From: Microbacterium foliorum
GTDB lineage: Bacteria > Actinomycetota > Actinomycetes > Actinomycetales > Microbacteriaceae
Direction of reading: 5' to 3'
NCBI RefSeq assembly: GCF_006385575.1
Contig: NZ_CP041040.1
Coordinates: 2,170,001-2,234,000 of the forward strand
DNA: 64,000 nucleotides
Positions 9,092 to 18,911 of the stretch are shown piece by piece (within the stretch, counting starts at the first letter, position 1; each line of letters begins with the position of its first letter). The position numbers were made by a program, and so were the translations under genes. Below the pieces are notes generated by a model. That model searched no databases and was not told where the DNA came from. It saw only the letters and a program-made list of their open reading frames with translations.

Positions 9092-9733
9092 TTACATGCG
9101 CTTGCGCGACGTGAGCACCTGGTCGACGAGTCCGTAGTCCAGCGCCTCGGCGGCGGACAGGATCTTGTCGCGGTCGATGTCACGGTTGACCTGCTCCACC
9201 GGCTTGCCGGTGTGACGGGCCATGGCCTCCTCGAGCCAGGTGCGCATACGGAGGATCTCCGCCGCCTGGATCTCGATGTCGGACGCCTGACCGTGTCCGG
9301 CCTCACCCATCGCCGGCTGGTGCATCAGCACACGGGCGTTGGGCAGAGCGAGACGCTTGCCGGGGTGGCCCGCCGCGAGCAGCACGGAGGCAGCGGATGC
9401 CGCCTGGCCGAGCACGACGGTCTGGATCTGCGGCGCGACGTACTGCATCGTGTCGTAGATCGCCGTCATCGCGGTGAAGGAACCACCGGGCGAGTTGATG
9501 TACATCGTGATGTCGCGCTCGGAATCCTGGCTCTCGAGCACGAGCAGCTGCGCCATCACGTCATCGGCCGACGCATCGTCGACCTGGACGCCGAGGAAGA
9601 TCACGCGGTCTTCGAACAGCTTGTTGTAGGGGTCCTGGCGCTTGAAGCCATAAGCGGTGCGCTCCTCGAACTGAGGGAGCACGTAGCGGCTGGAGGGCAG
9701 GTCACCGGCAGCGCGGAAGGTGGGTGTGTACAT
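9092..9733 (-). CDS. clpP2: ATP-dependent Clp protease proteolytic subunit ClpP2
   Basis: A 213-residue serine peptidase subunit. The catalytic triad is visible: Ser113 in GQAASAAS, His138 in LMHQP and Asp near 185 in NRDIDRD. The INSPGGS loop at 79-85 is the oxyanion-strand motif. Actinobacteria make a mixed ClpP1P2 barrel that needs both subunits and a Clp ATPase; the pairing with the adjacent gene fits this. An AAAGGA ribosome site precedes the ATG. It follows clpP1 by 20 bases and is the last gene before a strong terminator. Confidence 0.95.
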   Translation of the reverse strand: MYTPTFRAAGDLPSSRYVLPQFEERTAYGFKRQDPYNKLFEDRVIFLGVQVDDASADDVMAQLLVLESQDSERDITMYINSPGGSFTAMTAIYDTMQYVAPQIQTVVLGQAASAASVLLAAGHPGKRLALPNARVLMHQPAMGEAGHGQASDIEIQAAEILRMRTWLEEAMARHTGKPVEQVNRDIDRDKILSAAEALDYGLVDQVLTSRKRM

Positions 9734-9753
9734 GAGAGTCCTTTCGCTTTCCG

Positions 9754-10350
9754 TTACTTGCTGTCCTGGTCGGTTCCGCCGCCGCCGACGACGTCGGTGG
9801 CCGAGTCGCGGATGTGGTCGACGAAGCCGTACTCGAGCGCCTCGTCAGCGGTGAACCAGCGGTCGCGGTCACCGTCGGCGTTGATCTGCTCGACAGACTT
9901 ACCGGTCTGGGCGGCAGTGATCTCGGCGAGGCGGTTCTTCATCGAGGTGATGAGCTGCGCCTGCGTCTGGATGTCGCTCGACGTGCCGCCGAAGCCACCG
10001 TGCGGCTGGTGCAGCAACACGCGGGCGTTCGGGGTGATGTAGCGCTTGCCCTTGGTGCCGGCCGTCAGCAGCAGCTGACCCATCGATGCGGCCATGCCGA
10101 TTCCCACGGTGACGATGTCGTTCGGAACGAACTGCATCGTGTCGTAGATCGCCATGCCCGCGGTGATGGATCCGCCAGGCGAGTTGATGTAGAGGTAGAT
10201 GTCCTTCTCGGAGTCCTCGGCGGCGAGAAGGAGGATCTTCGCGCAGATCTCATTGGCGTTCTCGTCGCGCACCTCCGATCCCAGCCAGATGATGCGGTCT
10301 TTCAACAGCCTGTCGAAGACGCTCGTAGCGAGGAGGGGTTCTGCAGCCAT
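9754..10350 (-). CDS. clpP1: ATP-dependent Clp protease proteolytic subunit ClpP1
   Basis: A 198-residue ClpP subunit, first of the pair. The triad is Ser89 in GMAASMG, His114 in LLHQPHGG and Asp159 in NADGDRD; the NSPGG motif is at 56-60. AGGAG lies upstream of the ATG. It differs from the neighbouring subunit around the handle region, as expected for a heteromeric ClpP1P2 complex. It lies downstream of the TPR gene and tig on the same strand, but a strong terminator follows tig. Confidence 0.95.
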   Translation of the reverse strand: MAAEPLLATSVFDRLLKDRIIWLGSEVRDENANEICAKILLLAAEDSEKDIYLYINSPGGSITAGMAIYDTMQFVPNDIVTVGIGMAASMGQLLLTAGTKGKRYITPNARVLLHQPHGGFGGTSSDIQTQAQLITSMKNRLAEITAAQTGKSVEQINADGDRDRWFTADEALEYGFVDHIRDSATDVVGGGGTDQDSK

Positions 10351-10431
10351 GTCAGCTCCTGATTCCGTGTTTCAGTGATTCGAATCTACCGGCGACAACG
10401 CAGCGCTCAGGCCGTGTTCGCCGTCGGCATA

Positions 10432-10926
10432 TCAGCGGTCGAGTTCGGCGATCTCATGCGCGTATGCGGTCATCGAGCGGTGGTATCGCGGAAGGTGCGG
10501 CACGAGCGCCAGGAGCGCGACCGAGAGCCCCTGCGCGGGCCGGCCCGAACTCGCCAGGATCAGCGCATGCACGGTCGCCACGGCATCCCGGTAGGGTCCC
10601 TCGGCCGACAGCTCCTCCTCGGCGCGGATGACCGCGATCGCGTCATCGTACTCGCCGAGGTTGCGCAGTGAGCTCGCCAGCTGGATGACGCACTGCGGGC
10701 GGTGTTCGTCGTCCAGCCCGAGAGCGAGAGCATGCCGGTAGAGCTCCACGGCCTCGGTCGGCCGCCCCGCGGAGTCCCTTGCGCCGGCACGCTCGAACTG
10801 CGCTCGTGCGTCGTCGACCCCTCGCTCTGCGGCCAGAGCGTCGATCCGGGCGATCGTGTCGTCGCCGACCTCTTCGCCCGATGCGTCATCCCACACCTCA
10901 TCGATGCGTTCGTCCCAGGTCTTCAT
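10432..10926 (-). CDS. Tetratricopeptide-repeat protein
   Basis: A small (about 164 residue) soluble, acidic helical protein. Helix pairs with TPR-like spacing are visible: DARAQFERAGARDSAGRPTE and AVELYRHALALGL, then QCVIQLASSLRNLGEYDD and AIAVIRAEE. It resembles the TPR_5-type single-gene proteins of actinobacteria; no catalytic residues are seen. I favour the ATG at 10926 because GCGAGG lies five bases upstream and the conserved-looking MKTWDERI begins there; ATG 10929 and GTG 10941 are alternatives. It lies between tig and clpP1, so a role near protein quality control is possible but unproven. Confidence 0.72.
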   Translation of the reverse strand: MKTWDERIDEVWDDASGEEVGDDTIARIDALAAERGVDDARAQFERAGARDSAGRPTEAVELYRHALALGLDDEHRPQCVIQLASSLRNLGEYDDAIAVIRAEEELSAEGPYRDAVATVHALILASSGRPAQGLSVALLALVPHLPRYHRSMTAYAHEIAELDR

Positions 10927-10960
10927 CATGTCCTCGCTCACGGGGTCTCGTCTTCACGAG

Positions 10961-10990
10961 AAAAGGGGCGGATGCCGCAGCATCCGCCCC
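10961..10990 (-). terminator. Rho-independent terminator of tig
   Basis: GGGGCGGATGC (10965-10975) pairs perfectly with GCATCCGCCCC (10980-10990) around a four-base loop. On the minus strand the stem is followed by TTTT. It starts about 20 bases past the tig stop. Confidence 0.88.
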
Positions 10991-11011
10991 TCTCATCGAG
11001 ATCGTGTTCGA

Positions 11012-12538
11012 TCACTCGGCCTTGTCGGCAGCCTTCTTGGCCGGAGCCTTCTTCGCTGCGGGCTTCTTCGCGGCCGGCTTCTCAGCGGCGTCAGCGTCGT
11101 CGGCCTTCTTCGCGGGGGCCTTCTTGGCCGCAGGCTTCTTCGCAGCCGGCTTCTCAGCCGCGTCGTCGTCGTCAGACTTCTTCGCAGCGGCCTTCTTCGC
11201 CGGAGCCTTCTTGGCCGGCTTCTCGTCGGCGGCTGCGTCGGACTCCGCCTCGGCCTCGTCGTCGGTCACGACGAAGTCGGACAGGTCGACCGGCTTGCCG
11301 TTGGTGTCGACGACCTTGACCTTGCCGAGCGCGATCGCGAGGGCCTTGTTGCGGGCGACCTCGCCGACGAGAGCGGGAAGCTGGTTGGACGACTGCAGCG
11401 CCTCGACGAACTCCTGCGGAGCCATGCCGTACTGCGATGCGGACTGGATGAGGTACTGCGAGAGCTCCTCCTGCGAGACCTGCACGTCAGCCTGCTCGGC
11501 GATCGTGTCGAGCAGCACCTGCGTGCGGAACTGCTTCTCGCTGGCCTCGGTCACCTCGGCGCGGTGCACGTCGTCCTCGAGGCGGTTCTCGCCCTCGAGG
11601 TGGTTGTGCACCTCGTCCTCGATGAGCTTCGGCGGCACAGGGATGTCGATCTGCTCGAGCAGGACCTCGACGAGCTTGTCGCGCGCTGCGGAGCCCTGCG
11701 CGAACACGCCCTGCTGCGAGACGCGCTCGGCGAGGCTCGCACGGAGCTCGGCGATCGTGTCGAACTCGCTGGCGATCTGCGCGAAGTCGTCGTCAGCCTC
11801 GGGAAGCTCGCGCTCCTTGACGGCCTTGACGGTCACGGCGACCTCGGCCTCGGAGCCGGCGTGGTCGCCGCCCACGAGTGCGGAGCGGAACGTGGTGTCC
11901 TCACCGGCGGTGAGCGACTCGATCGCGTCGTCGATGCCCTCGAGCAGCTCACCCGAGCCGACCTCGTAAGAGACGCCCTCTGCGCGGTCGATCTCGGCGC
12001 CATCGATCGTGGCGACGAGGTCGAGCTCGACGAAGTCGCCCTTCGCTGCGGGGCGGTCGACGGGAACGAGCGTGCCGAAGCGGGCGCGCAGGTTCTCGAG
12101 CTCGGCGTCGAGCGCGGCGTCGTCAGCCTCGACGGCGTCGACGGTGACCGTGATGCCGTCGTACGACGGAAGCTCGATCTCGGGGCGGACGTCCACCTCG
12201 ATGTCGACGAGCAGGTCGCCCGAGAAGTCCTTCTCGTTCGGCCACTGCGTGATGTCTGCGGCCGGACGCCCGACGACACGGAGCTTGTGCTCGACGGTCG
12301 CGTCGCGGAAGAACTTGTCGAGGCCCTCGTTGACCGCGTGCTCGATGACCGCACCGCGCCCGATGCGCTGGTCGATGATCGGAGCCGGGACCTTGCCCTT
12401 GCGGAAGCCGGGGATCTGCACGTCCTGAGCGATGTGCTCGTAGGCGTGCGCGATGCTGGGCTTGAGGTCGTCGGGGGTGACCGTGATGCTGAGCTTGACC
12501 CGGGTCGGGGTCAGCTTCTCGACGGTGCTGTTCGCCAT
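11012..12538 (-). CDS. tig: Trigger factor with a Lys/Ala/Pro-rich C-terminal tail
   Basis: A ribosome-associated chaperone and peptidyl-prolyl isomerase of 508 residues; ordinary trigger factors have about 430-470. The N-terminal ribosome-binding domain includes [12 protein letters not shown], the family signature. A central FKBP-type domain follows (about 160-250, KGDFVELDL onward), then the helical C-domain. Residues 438-508 form a tail of PAKKA/KPAAKK motifs with two near-identical 22-residue repeats. The start at ATG 12538 gives [10 protein letters not shown]; the frame stays open upstream only through tRNA-Pro. AAGGAG lies upstream at a long spacing. Confidence 0.95.
   Translation of the reverse strand: MANSTVEKLTPTRVKLSITVTPDDLKPSIAHAYEHIAQDVQIPGFRKGKVPAPIIDQRIGRGAVIEHAVNEGLDKFFRDATVEHKLRVVGRPAADITQWPNEKDFSGDLLVDIEVDVRPEIELPSYDGITVTVDAVEADDAALDAELENLRARFGTLVPVDRPAAKGDFVELDLVATIDGAEIDRAEGVSYEVGSGELLEGIDDAIESLTAGEDTTFRSALVGGDHAGSEAEVAVTVKAVKERELPEADDDFAQIASEFDTIAELRASLAERVSQQGVFAQGSAARDKLVEVLLEQIDIPVPPKLIEDEVHNHLEGENRLEDDVHRAEVTEASEKQFRTQVLLDTIAEQADVQVSQEELSQYLIQSASQYGMAPQEFVEALQSSNQLPALVGEVARNKALAIALGKVKVVDTNGKPVDLSDFVVTDDEAEAESDAAADEKPAKKAPAKKAAAKKSDDDDAAEKPAAKKPAAKKAPAKKADDADAAEKPAAKKPAAKKAPAKKAADKAE
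11031..11165. repeat. Imperfect tandem repeat in the tig tail
   Basis: Two adjacent copies of about 66 bases encode the 22-residue unit [20 protein letters not shown] plus two acidic residues. The copies differ mostly at third positions, so the protein repeat looks selected rather than recently duplicated. Confidence 0.7.
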
Positions 12539-12600
12539 TCTGGTGTGCTCTCCTTGTGATTTCCGCGCTGAATCGCGGCTGTCAGGCCGTTGAAGCCATG

Positions 12601-12674
12601 TCGGGGCGACAGGAGTTGAACCTGCGACCTCCCGCTCCCAAAGCGGGCGCTCTACCAAGCTGAGCTACGCCCCG
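12601..12674 (-). tRNA. tRNA-Pro (TGG)
   Basis: A 74-base cloverleaf on the minus strand: acceptor CGGGGCG/CGCCCCG, D arm GCTC/GAGC, anticodon stem CCCGC/GCGGG around loop TTTGGGA (anticodon TGG), and a T arm with loop TTCAACT. Discriminator base A; no encoded CCA. It lies 62 bases upstream of the tig start on the same strand. Confidence 0.96.
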
Positions 12675-12704
12675 GGGAATCCGCTTGCAGATTCAGCCCC
12701 ACCG

Positions 12705-12733
12705 AGTCTAACGGACACGAGCACCCGCGTCAG
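12705..12733 (-). promoter_or_regulatory. Promoter of tRNA-Pro
   Basis: On the minus strand, CTGACG (-35, 12728-12733) and TAGACT (-10, 12705-12710) are separated by exactly 17 bases. The -10 ends 30 bases before the mature tRNA. Readthrough into tig is possible, since no other clear tig promoter is seen. Confidence 0.65.
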
Positions 12734-12738
12734 TCCGC

Positions 12739-12744
12739 TATGAT
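12739..12744 (+). promoter_or_regulatory. -10 element of tRNA-Gly promoter
   Basis: TATGAT lies 40 bases before tRNA-Gly on the plus strand. The -35 is poor. It is 5 bases away from the -35 of the divergent tRNA-Pro promoter. Confidence 0.5.
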
Positions 12745-12784
12745 CGATGAGTCGGCAACGAACCGAGACGTTCTCGCCGAAATC

Positions 12785-12855
12785 GGGGCTGTAGCTTAGT
12801 GGTAAAGCCTCTGTCTTCCAAACAGATGATGCGAGTTCGATTCTCGTCAGCCCCT
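12785..12855 (+). tRNA. tRNA-Gly (TCC)
   Basis: A 71-base cloverleaf: acceptor GGGGCTG/CAGCCCC, anticodon loop CTTCCAA (anticodon TCC), and T loop TTCGATT within GCGAG/CTCGT. Discriminator T, no encoded CCA. A strong terminator follows. Confidence 0.95.
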
Positions 12856-12863
12856 CACTCGAT

Positions 12864-12892
12864 GAAGGCCCCCGCGATCAGCGGGGGCCTTC
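12864..12892 (+). terminator. Terminator of tRNA-Gly
   Basis: GAAGGCCCCCGC (12864-12875) pairs with GCGGGGGCCTTC (12881-12892), five-base loop, followed by GTTCTT. It starts 9 bases after the tRNA. Confidence 0.85.
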
Positions 12893-12974
12893 GTTCTTCC
12901 GCGGGGGTTCTCCCACGGAGCGGTGCACTCATTAGAGTCGTGGTACGCCGGTTCCCCACGGAGGTCCCCACCCC

Positions 12975-14180
12975 ATGACTGCACCCGTCGACGTGGCTTC
13001 CTCCGCCATCGGAGGACACGCGCTCCCCCCGCGCTTCGCCAGCGCGCCGGAAGCGACACCGAGAAGCCGGAGACGACGCCGCGGGCTGATTCCGGGCATC
13101 GTCGCGCTGATGGTCGCTGCGGCGACGGTGGGAGTCCTCCAGATCACCGCGAACCTCGGCTACGACGAGGCTCGCACCGAGTTCGACGCCGGCCGAGCCA
13201 CGACCGATAGCACCGGAGCTGCACTCCGACAGGAGCTCGACACGCTCGCATCCACCCTGGGCAACGCGGATCTCCTCCTGCAGACCGACTCCGGTGTGCT
13301 CGTCGCTCCCGCAGCGAGAGAAGCCCTGTCCGTTGCCGCGACCGATGCCCGCGAGATCGTGACCCCCGCGGAGGATCTCCTCGCCCGGGACCTGCCCGCC
13401 GCAGAAGCGAAACCCGGGGCCTTCTGGGAACTCTTCGCAGCATCCGGCGAACTGACAGCGCAGACACGCGATCTCGACGATCTGGCGGCCGACCTCGACA
13501 GCGCGACGCCCCCGCTGACCACTGCCGACACGACGGTGACCGACGCGGGCGCGGCCGTCCTCCGTTCGGCGGCCGACGCCGCACCGGCATTCGAGTCCGC
13601 GCACCTCTCGGCCAAGAACGACGCGGTGATCGCACTGCGCGACGCGGCGTCGCAAGCATCCGGCACGACCCTCCTCGACGCGTCAGCCGTCGAGACACTC
13701 GTGTCGCTGCAGGATGCGGCAGCGCAGGTCGTGGCGACCGAACAGGCCGAGCTCGCCGAGAAGGACGGCCCTCTGCAGGCCGCGCGGATGGAGGTCGAGG
13801 CGTTCGCCCGCTCACTCGCCCCCGGCGTGCTGCTCGAGTTCGACTGGAATCAGGTCGTCAACAACGCCGGCTACAACGGCAGCATGGGAGGCCTCACGAC
13901 CTGGTGGTGGGATGACCCGGACCGCGCGGTCATCGAGCTGTCGAACTCTGTCGCCGAGCAGTGGCCCGCCGACCGCAGCAAGGCTCTCGTCGCCCATGAG
14001 GTGGGTCATGCGATCAGCGTGAAGTGCGAGGACATGTACGATTCGTCGACCCAGGACAGCATTGAGAAGTGGGCCACCGCCTGGGCGATCAGCATGGGCT
14101 TCAGTGACGACGCGAACGGCGTCTGGGCCTACGGATACCCGCCACAGTCCTACATCGACGCCGCGTACGGATGCCGGTGA
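12975..14180 (+). CDS. Membrane-anchored HEXXH metalloprotease-like protein
   Basis: I do not recognise a named family. The 401-residue protein has a basic cytoplasmic N-terminus (RSRRRRR near 31-37), one membrane anchor (about 38-60), a long Ala/Asp-rich helical region (about 60-280) and a C-terminal domain outside the cell. That domain holds HEVGH (341-345) with Glu364 in EKWATAWA, a spacing and context like the third ligand of ImmA-type or gluzincin-like peptidases. The only two cysteines, Cys351 and Cys400, flank this domain and could form a disulfide. GGAGG precedes the ATG. It is monocistronic, between two hairpins. Confidence 0.7.
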   Translation: MTAPVDVASSAIGGHALPPRFASAPEATPRSRRRRRGLIPGIVALMVAAATVGVLQITANLGYDEARTEFDAGRATTDSTGAALRQELDTLASTLGNADLLLQTDSGVLVAPAAREALSVAATDAREIVTPAEDLLARDLPAAEAKPGAFWELFAASGELTAQTRDLDDLAADLDSATPPLTTADTTVTDAGAAVLRSAADAAPAFESAHLSAKNDAVIALRDAASQASGTTLLDASAVETLVSLQDAAAQVVATEQAELAEKDGPLQAARMEVEAFARSLAPGVLLEFDWNQVVNNAGYNGSMGGLTTWWWDDPDRAVIELSNSVAEQWPADRSKALVAHEVGHAISVKCEDMYDSSTQDSIEKWATAWAISMGFSDDANGVWAYGYPPQSYIDAAYGCR

Positions 14181-14200
14181 GCATGCATACGGCAGACGAG

Positions 14201-14233
14201 AGAAGCCGCCGCGATCGAATCGCGGCGGCTTCT
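14201..14233. terminator. Bidirectional terminator
   Basis: A perfect 14-base stem (14201-14214 with 14220-14233) lies between two convergent genes, the HEXXH protein and rbpA. T-runs are short on both sides. Confidence 0.75.
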
Positions 14234-14253
14234 GTCGACAGATCAGATCGAGG

Positions 14254-14607
14254 TCACTGACCTCGACGCTCGCGCAGCTGGGTGAGCGCATCTTCGAGAA
14301 GCTGGACGGCTTCTGCGTCGGTGCGGCGCTCCTTCACATACGCGAGGTGGGTCTTGTACGGCTCCGGCTTCGCGAGCGCGGGCGGGTTCGCCTTGTCACG
14401 ACCCGCCGGCAGACCGGACTGGGGGTGGTCGATCGTCTCGGGGATCTCCTCTTCAGGAAGCCCCGCGGCGAAGTAGCGGACCGTCTCGTTGCCGAGACCG
14501 TCCCAGTACGAGACCGCGATGCGGTCGGCGTGGTAGCCGTGGTCCTGCTCGCCCATGGGGCCGGAACCGACACGGGTCCCTCGGATCGCATTGCCGCCGG
14601 TAGCCAT
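14254..14607 (-). CDS. rbpA: RNA polymerase-binding protein RbpA
   Basis: RbpA binds the RNA polymerase beta' subunit and sigma factor and helps open promoters; it is restricted to actinobacteria. The 117-residue product starts MATGGNAIRGTRVGSGP, the conserved N-terminal tail, followed by the core (VSYWDGLGNETVRYFA, replacing the cysteines found in some homologues) and the sigma-interacting helix RRTDAEAVQLLEDALTQLRE. The ATG at 14607 overlaps the secG stop by one base (TGATG), so translation is coupled to secG. Confidence 0.93.
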   Translation of the reverse strand: MATGGNAIRGTRVGSGPMGEQDHGYHADRIAVSYWDGLGNETVRYFAAGLPEEEIPETIDHPQSGLPAGRDKANPPALAKPEPYKTHLAYVKERRTDAEAVQLLEDALTQLRERRGQ

Positions 14608-14855
14608 CAGATCACCTCGAACTTCGTGATGAGACCGAGCGCCACGATCGCCACGAACCACGCCAGAGCGAGGACCACGGTGAAGCGGTTGAGATTGCGC
14701 TCAGCGAGACCCGACGAGCCGACAGCCGACGTCATTCCGCCACCGAACATGTCGGAGAGGCCGCCACCGCGACCCTTGTGGAGGAGGATGAGGAGAGTCA
14801 GCAGGACGCTGGTTATGCCCAGCACCACCTGCAGGACGAACTCGAGAATTTCCAC
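14607..14855 (-). CDS. secG: Protein translocase subunit SecG
   Basis: A small membrane protein (82 residues) with two membrane segments, about 3-23 and 59-79, joined by the Gly-rich loop HKGRGGGLSDMFGGG that marks SecG. It belongs to the SecYEG export channel. It follows tpiA, an order common in actinobacteria (gap-pgk-tpiA-secG), with a hairpin and a TATACT -10 element in between. The rbpA start overlaps its stop. Confidence 0.95.
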   Translation of the reverse strand: MEILEFVLQVVLGITSVLLTLLILLHKGRGGGLSDMFGGGMTSAVGSSGLAERNLNRFTVVLALAWFVAIVALGLITKFEVI

Positions 14856-14900
14856 GAGGAAGAGCCTTTCGCTGGGGCAGGATTGCCCCGGTAACGGTCA

Positions 14901-14906
14901 AGTATA
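14901..14906 (-). promoter_or_regulatory. -10 element of secG-rbpA
   Basis: TATACT on the minus strand, 45 bases before the secG start and just past the tpiA hairpin. No good -35 is seen. Confidence 0.45.
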
Positions 14907-14912
14907 CGGTGC

Positions 14913-14932
14913 GGCGGGGCCGGAGCCCCGCC
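14913..14932 (-). terminator. Hairpin after tpiA
   Basis: GGCGGGGC pairs with GCCCCGCC around CGGA, four bases past the tpiA stop. It has no T-run, so attenuation between tpiA and secG is as likely as full termination. Confidence 0.5.
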
Positions 14933-14936
14933 ACAC

Positions 14937-15740
14937 TCACACGCCGACGTGCTTCTCGAAGCGGATGATCGCGGCGAACTCGTCGACCACGAGGCTCGCG
15001 CCTCCGACGAGTGCGCCATCGACATCGGGCTCACGCATGAAGCTGGCGATGTTGGCCGCCTTGACCGATCCGCCGTACAGGATCCGGGTGCGCGCCGCAG
15101 CGTCGTCCCCGAGGACCTTGGCGATCACCGTGCGCAGCGCGGCGCAGACATCCTGCGCCTGCTGGGGCGTCGCCGCCTGCCCCGAGCCGATGGCCCAGAC
15201 GGGCTCGTACGCCACCACGATGTCGGCATCCTTCGAGAGCCCCTGCAGAGCCGCTTCGAGCTGCCCCGCCGGAACCGCCCTGGCGCCGAACTTCTCGAGG
15301 TCTTCGGCGGTCTCGCCGACGCAGATGACCGGCGAGAGGCCGTGCTTCAGCGCGGCCTTCGTCTTGGCCGCCACGACGTCGTCCGACTCCGCGTGGTACT
15401 CGCGGCGCTCGGAGTGGCCGATGATGACGTACTTCGCGTCGAGCTTGGCGAGGAACGCTCCCGACACCTCACCGGTGTAGGCACCGGAGTCGTGAGCCGA
15501 GATGTCCTGCGCACCGAGCGCGAACGGGATCTTGTCCGCGTCGATCAGCGTCTGCACGCTGCGGATGTCGGTGAAGGGCGGGAACACCGCGACCTCGACC
15601 GATCCGTCCTCGTGCTTGGCATCCTTGAGAGTCCAGTGCAGCTTCTGCACGAACGCGACCGCCTGCAGGTGGTCGAGATTCATCTTCCAGTTTCCCGCGA
15701 TCAGCGGGGTACGCCGGTTCTGCGCAGCAGACGAGGTCAT
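14937..15740 (-). CDS. tpiA: Triose-phosphate isomerase
   Basis: TpiA interconverts dihydroxyacetone phosphate and glyceraldehyde-3-phosphate. The 267-residue protein shows GNWKMN near residue 16 (catalytic Lys), IIGHSERR (catalytic His) and [11 protein letters not shown] (catalytic Glu), then [10 protein letters not shown] for phosphate binding. I chose ATG 15740, which has GGGAG nine bases upstream and leaves a 5-base gap to pgk; an upstream ATG at 15755 would overlap pgk by 10 bases. Last gene of the glycolytic group. Confidence 0.96.
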   Translation of the reverse strand: MTSSAAQNRRTPLIAGNWKMNLDHLQAVAFVQKLHWTLKDAKHEDGSVEVAVFPPFTDIRSVQTLIDADKIPFALGAQDISAHDSGAYTGEVSGAFLAKLDAKYVIIGHSERREYHAESDDVVAAKTKAALKHGLSPVICVGETAEDLEKFGARAVPAGQLEAALQGLSKDADIVVAYEPVWAIGSGQAATPQQAQDVCAALRTVIAKVLGDDAAARTRILYGGSVKAANIASFMREPDVDGALVGGASLVVDEFAAIIRFEKHVGV

Positions 15741-15745
15741 AGAGT

Positions 15746-16960
15746 TCACTCCCATCCCAGGACCGTGAGCCCGGGTAGTTTCTTGCCCTCGAGGAACTCG
15801 AGGCTGGCGCCGCCACCGGTCGAGATGTGACCGAACTGGTCGTCGGTGAAGCCGAGCTGACGCACGGCTGCTGCGGAGTCTCCTCCGCCGACGACGCTCA
15901 GGCCGTCGACCTCGGTGAGCGACTGCGCGACGGCCTTGGTGCCGCCGGCGAAAGCCGGGAACTCGAACACGCCCATCGGGCCGTTCCAGAACACCGTCTT
16001 CGATTCGCGGATGACCTCCGCGAACCGCGCGGCGGTCTCGGGACCGATGTCCAGGCCGATTCCGGCAGCGCCGAACGCCGTGTCCTCGATCGCGTCCGCA
16101 GCCGTCACCTCGTGGTCGGCATCCGCCGAGAACGAGGAGGCGACGACGGCGTCGGTCGGGAGCACGAGCTCCACGCCGCGCTTCTCGGCCTCGGCGATGT
16201 AGCCGCGCACCGTCTCGAGCTGGTCCTCTTCGAGGAGGCTGGATGCCACGGCGTGGCCCTGCGCCTTCAGGAAGGTGAACAGCATTCCGCCACCGACGAG
16301 GATGCGATCCACGCGAGGCAGCAGGTGCGAGATGACACCGAGCTTGTCGCTCACCTTCGACCCGCCGAGCACGACCGCGTACGGGCGCTCGGGGTTCTCG
16401 GTGAGACGGTCGAGCACATCGAGCTCTGCCGCGATCAGCAGACCGGCAGCCGACGGCAGCAGCTCAGCGAGGTCGTAGACGCTCGCCTGCTTGCGATGCA
16501 CGACACCGAATCCGTCGGAGACGAGCACGTCGCCGAGTTCTGCGAGCTGAGCCGCGAAGGCGCCGCGCTCGGCGTCGTCCTTCGAGGTCTCCCCCGGGTT
16601 GAACCGCAGGTTCTCGATGACGACGATGTCGCCGTCTTCGAGCGAGGCCACGGCCTCCTGTGCCGACTCGCCGACGGTATCGCGCGCGAACGCGACCGGC
16701 TTGCCGAGCAGTTCAGACAGTCGCTGAGCGACCGGCGCGAGGCTGTACTGCGGGTCGGGCGCACCGTCGGGGCGTCCGAGGTGCGAGCACACGACGACGC
16801 GGGCGCCCGCGTTGATCAGTGCGTTGAGGGTAGGCAACGAGGCGCGGACACGGCCATCGTCCGTGATGATCCCGTCCCGGAGGGGGACATTGAGATCACA
16901 ACGGACGATGACGCGCTTGCCCTCGAGCGAACCCAGTGAATCCAGGGTGCGCAGAGTCAT
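15746..16960 (-). CDS. pgk: Phosphoglycerate kinase
   Basis: Pgk transfers the acyl phosphate of 1,3-bisphosphoglycerate to ADP. The 404-residue product has [12 protein letters not shown] near the N-terminus (substrate-binding signature), CSHLGRPDG, the hinge [11 protein letters not shown] and the nucleotide site [10 protein letters not shown] near the C-terminus. It follows gap by 10 bases, and tpiA follows it. No clear ribosome site precedes the ATG, which suggests coupling to gap. Confidence 0.97.
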   Translation of the reverse strand: MTLRTLDSLGSLEGKRVIVRCDLNVPLRDGIITDDGRVRASLPTLNALINAGARVVVCSHLGRPDGAPDPQYSLAPVAQRLSELLGKPVAFARDTVGESAQEAVASLEDGDIVVIENLRFNPGETSKDDAERGAFAAQLAELGDVLVSDGFGVVHRKQASVYDLAELLPSAAGLLIAAELDVLDRLTENPERPYAVVLGGSKVSDKLGVISHLLPRVDRILVGGGMLFTFLKAQGHAVASSLLEEDQLETVRGYIAEAEKRGVELVLPTDAVVASSFSADADHEVTAADAIEDTAFGAAGIGLDIGPETAARFAEVIRESKTVFWNGPMGVFEFPAFAGGTKAVAQSLTEVDGLSVVGGGDSAAAVRQLGFTDDQFGHISTGGGASLEFLEGKKLPGLTVLGWE

Positions 16961-16970
16961 GGGAGGTGTC

Positions 16971-17981
<1,011 letters not shown>

Positions 17982-18058
17982 TCAGGTCTCCCTGTTTCTC
18001 GTGCGCTGTGCGCAGCAAAAGTGCTTACGCGATGCGCGGGGGTTTTTGGCTGAGATGG

Positions 18059-18089
18059 CGTCCCGACGAGACTTGACCCGTCGGGACGC
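18059..18089 (-). terminator. Hairpin after sodA
   Basis: GCGTCCCGACG (18059-18069) and CGTCGGGACGC (18079-18089) form an 11-base stem, 7 bases past the sodA stop. No T-run follows directly; CCAAAAACC further on is on the wrong side for a classic T-tract. Confidence 0.55.
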
Positions 18090-18096
18090 GACCCGA

Positions 18097-18723
18097 TTAC
18101 GACAGTACCAGCAGGCCGTTCGTCTTCTCGCGGGCGACCTCGAAGCGCTGCGCGACGTTCTCCCAGTTGGCGATGTTCCACGCGGCCTTGACATAGTCGG
18201 CCTTGACGTTGAGGTAGTCGAGGTAGAAGGCGTGCTCCCACATGTCGAGCTGGAACAGCGGCACGGTGCCCTGCGCCGTGTTGGACTGCTGGTCGAACAG
18301 CTGCTGGATGATCAGACGCTGACCGATCGAGTCCCAGCTGAGGACGGACCAGCCGGAGCCCTGGATCCCGAGGGCGTTCGCGGTGAAGTGCGCCTGGAAC
18401 TTCTCGAACGAGCCGAAGAACTCGTCGATGGCTGCCTTGAGCTCGCCCTCGGGCTGTCCGCCGCCGGTCGGCGAGAGGTTGGTCCAGAAGATGGAGTGGT
18501 TGACGTGACCGCCGAGGTTGAACGCGAGGTCCTTCTCGAGCTTGTTCACGTTCGCGAGGTTGCCGCTGTCGCGCGCCTCGGCGAGCTGCTCGAGGGCGGT
18601 GTTGGCGCCGGCGACGTAGGTCGCGTGGTGCTTGTCATGGTGCAGCTCCATGATCTTGCCGCTGATGTGCGGCTCAAGGGCTGCGAAGTCGTAGGGAAGG
18701 TCGGGGAGCGTGTAAGTCGCCAT
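18097..18723 (-). CDS. sodA: Superoxide dismutase (Mn/Fe type)
   Basis: A cytoplasmic 208-residue superoxide dismutase. Metal ligands are in the expected places: the first His in MELHHDKHH, the second in GHVNHSIFW, and DMWEHAFYLDY carrying Asp and His. The pattern fits the Mn/Fe family; Mn is likely but the metal is not proven by sequence. There is no signal peptide. I chose ATG 18723 (MATYTLPDLPYDF, the standard N-terminus) over an in-frame start five codons upstream. It looks monocistronic, between hairpins. Confidence 0.95.
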   Translation of the reverse strand: MATYTLPDLPYDFAALEPHISGKIMELHHDKHHATYVAGANTALEQLAEARDSGNLANVNKLEKDLAFNLGGHVNHSIFWTNLSPTGGGQPEGELKAAIDEFFGSFEKFQAHFTANALGIQGSGWSVLSWDSIGQRLIIQQLFDQQSNTAQGTVPLFQLDMWEHAFYLDYLNVKADYVKAAWNIANWENVAQRFEVAREKTNGLLVLS

Positions 18724-18860
18724 GTCGCTTTCATCCAATCCGCGCCGCGCCGCGGCGCTTGCCGATCCTCTGCGCCGCCGATGTGCGGCGAAGAGCGGAC
18801 GTAACTCATCCTAGTGACGACAACGCACGGCTGTCCTGGATCCTTCCTCCGTATGACGAA

Positions 18861-18891
18861 GCGAGGCGGCCCCTGATCGGGGCCGCCTCGC
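18861..18891 (-). terminator. Terminator of whiA
   Basis: A perfect 13-base stem (GCGAGGCGGCCCC with its complement at 18879-18891), five-base loop, 20 bases past the whiA stop. Only TT follows on the minus strand. Confidence 0.7.
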
Positions 18892-18911
18892 TCATGGGAG
18901 TCCGGTTGTCG

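Noticed and set aside
12539..12658. An N-terminal extension of trigger factor reaching upstream
   Set aside because: The extension would be translated from tRNA-Pro sequence; the ATG at 12538 gives the normal N-terminus.
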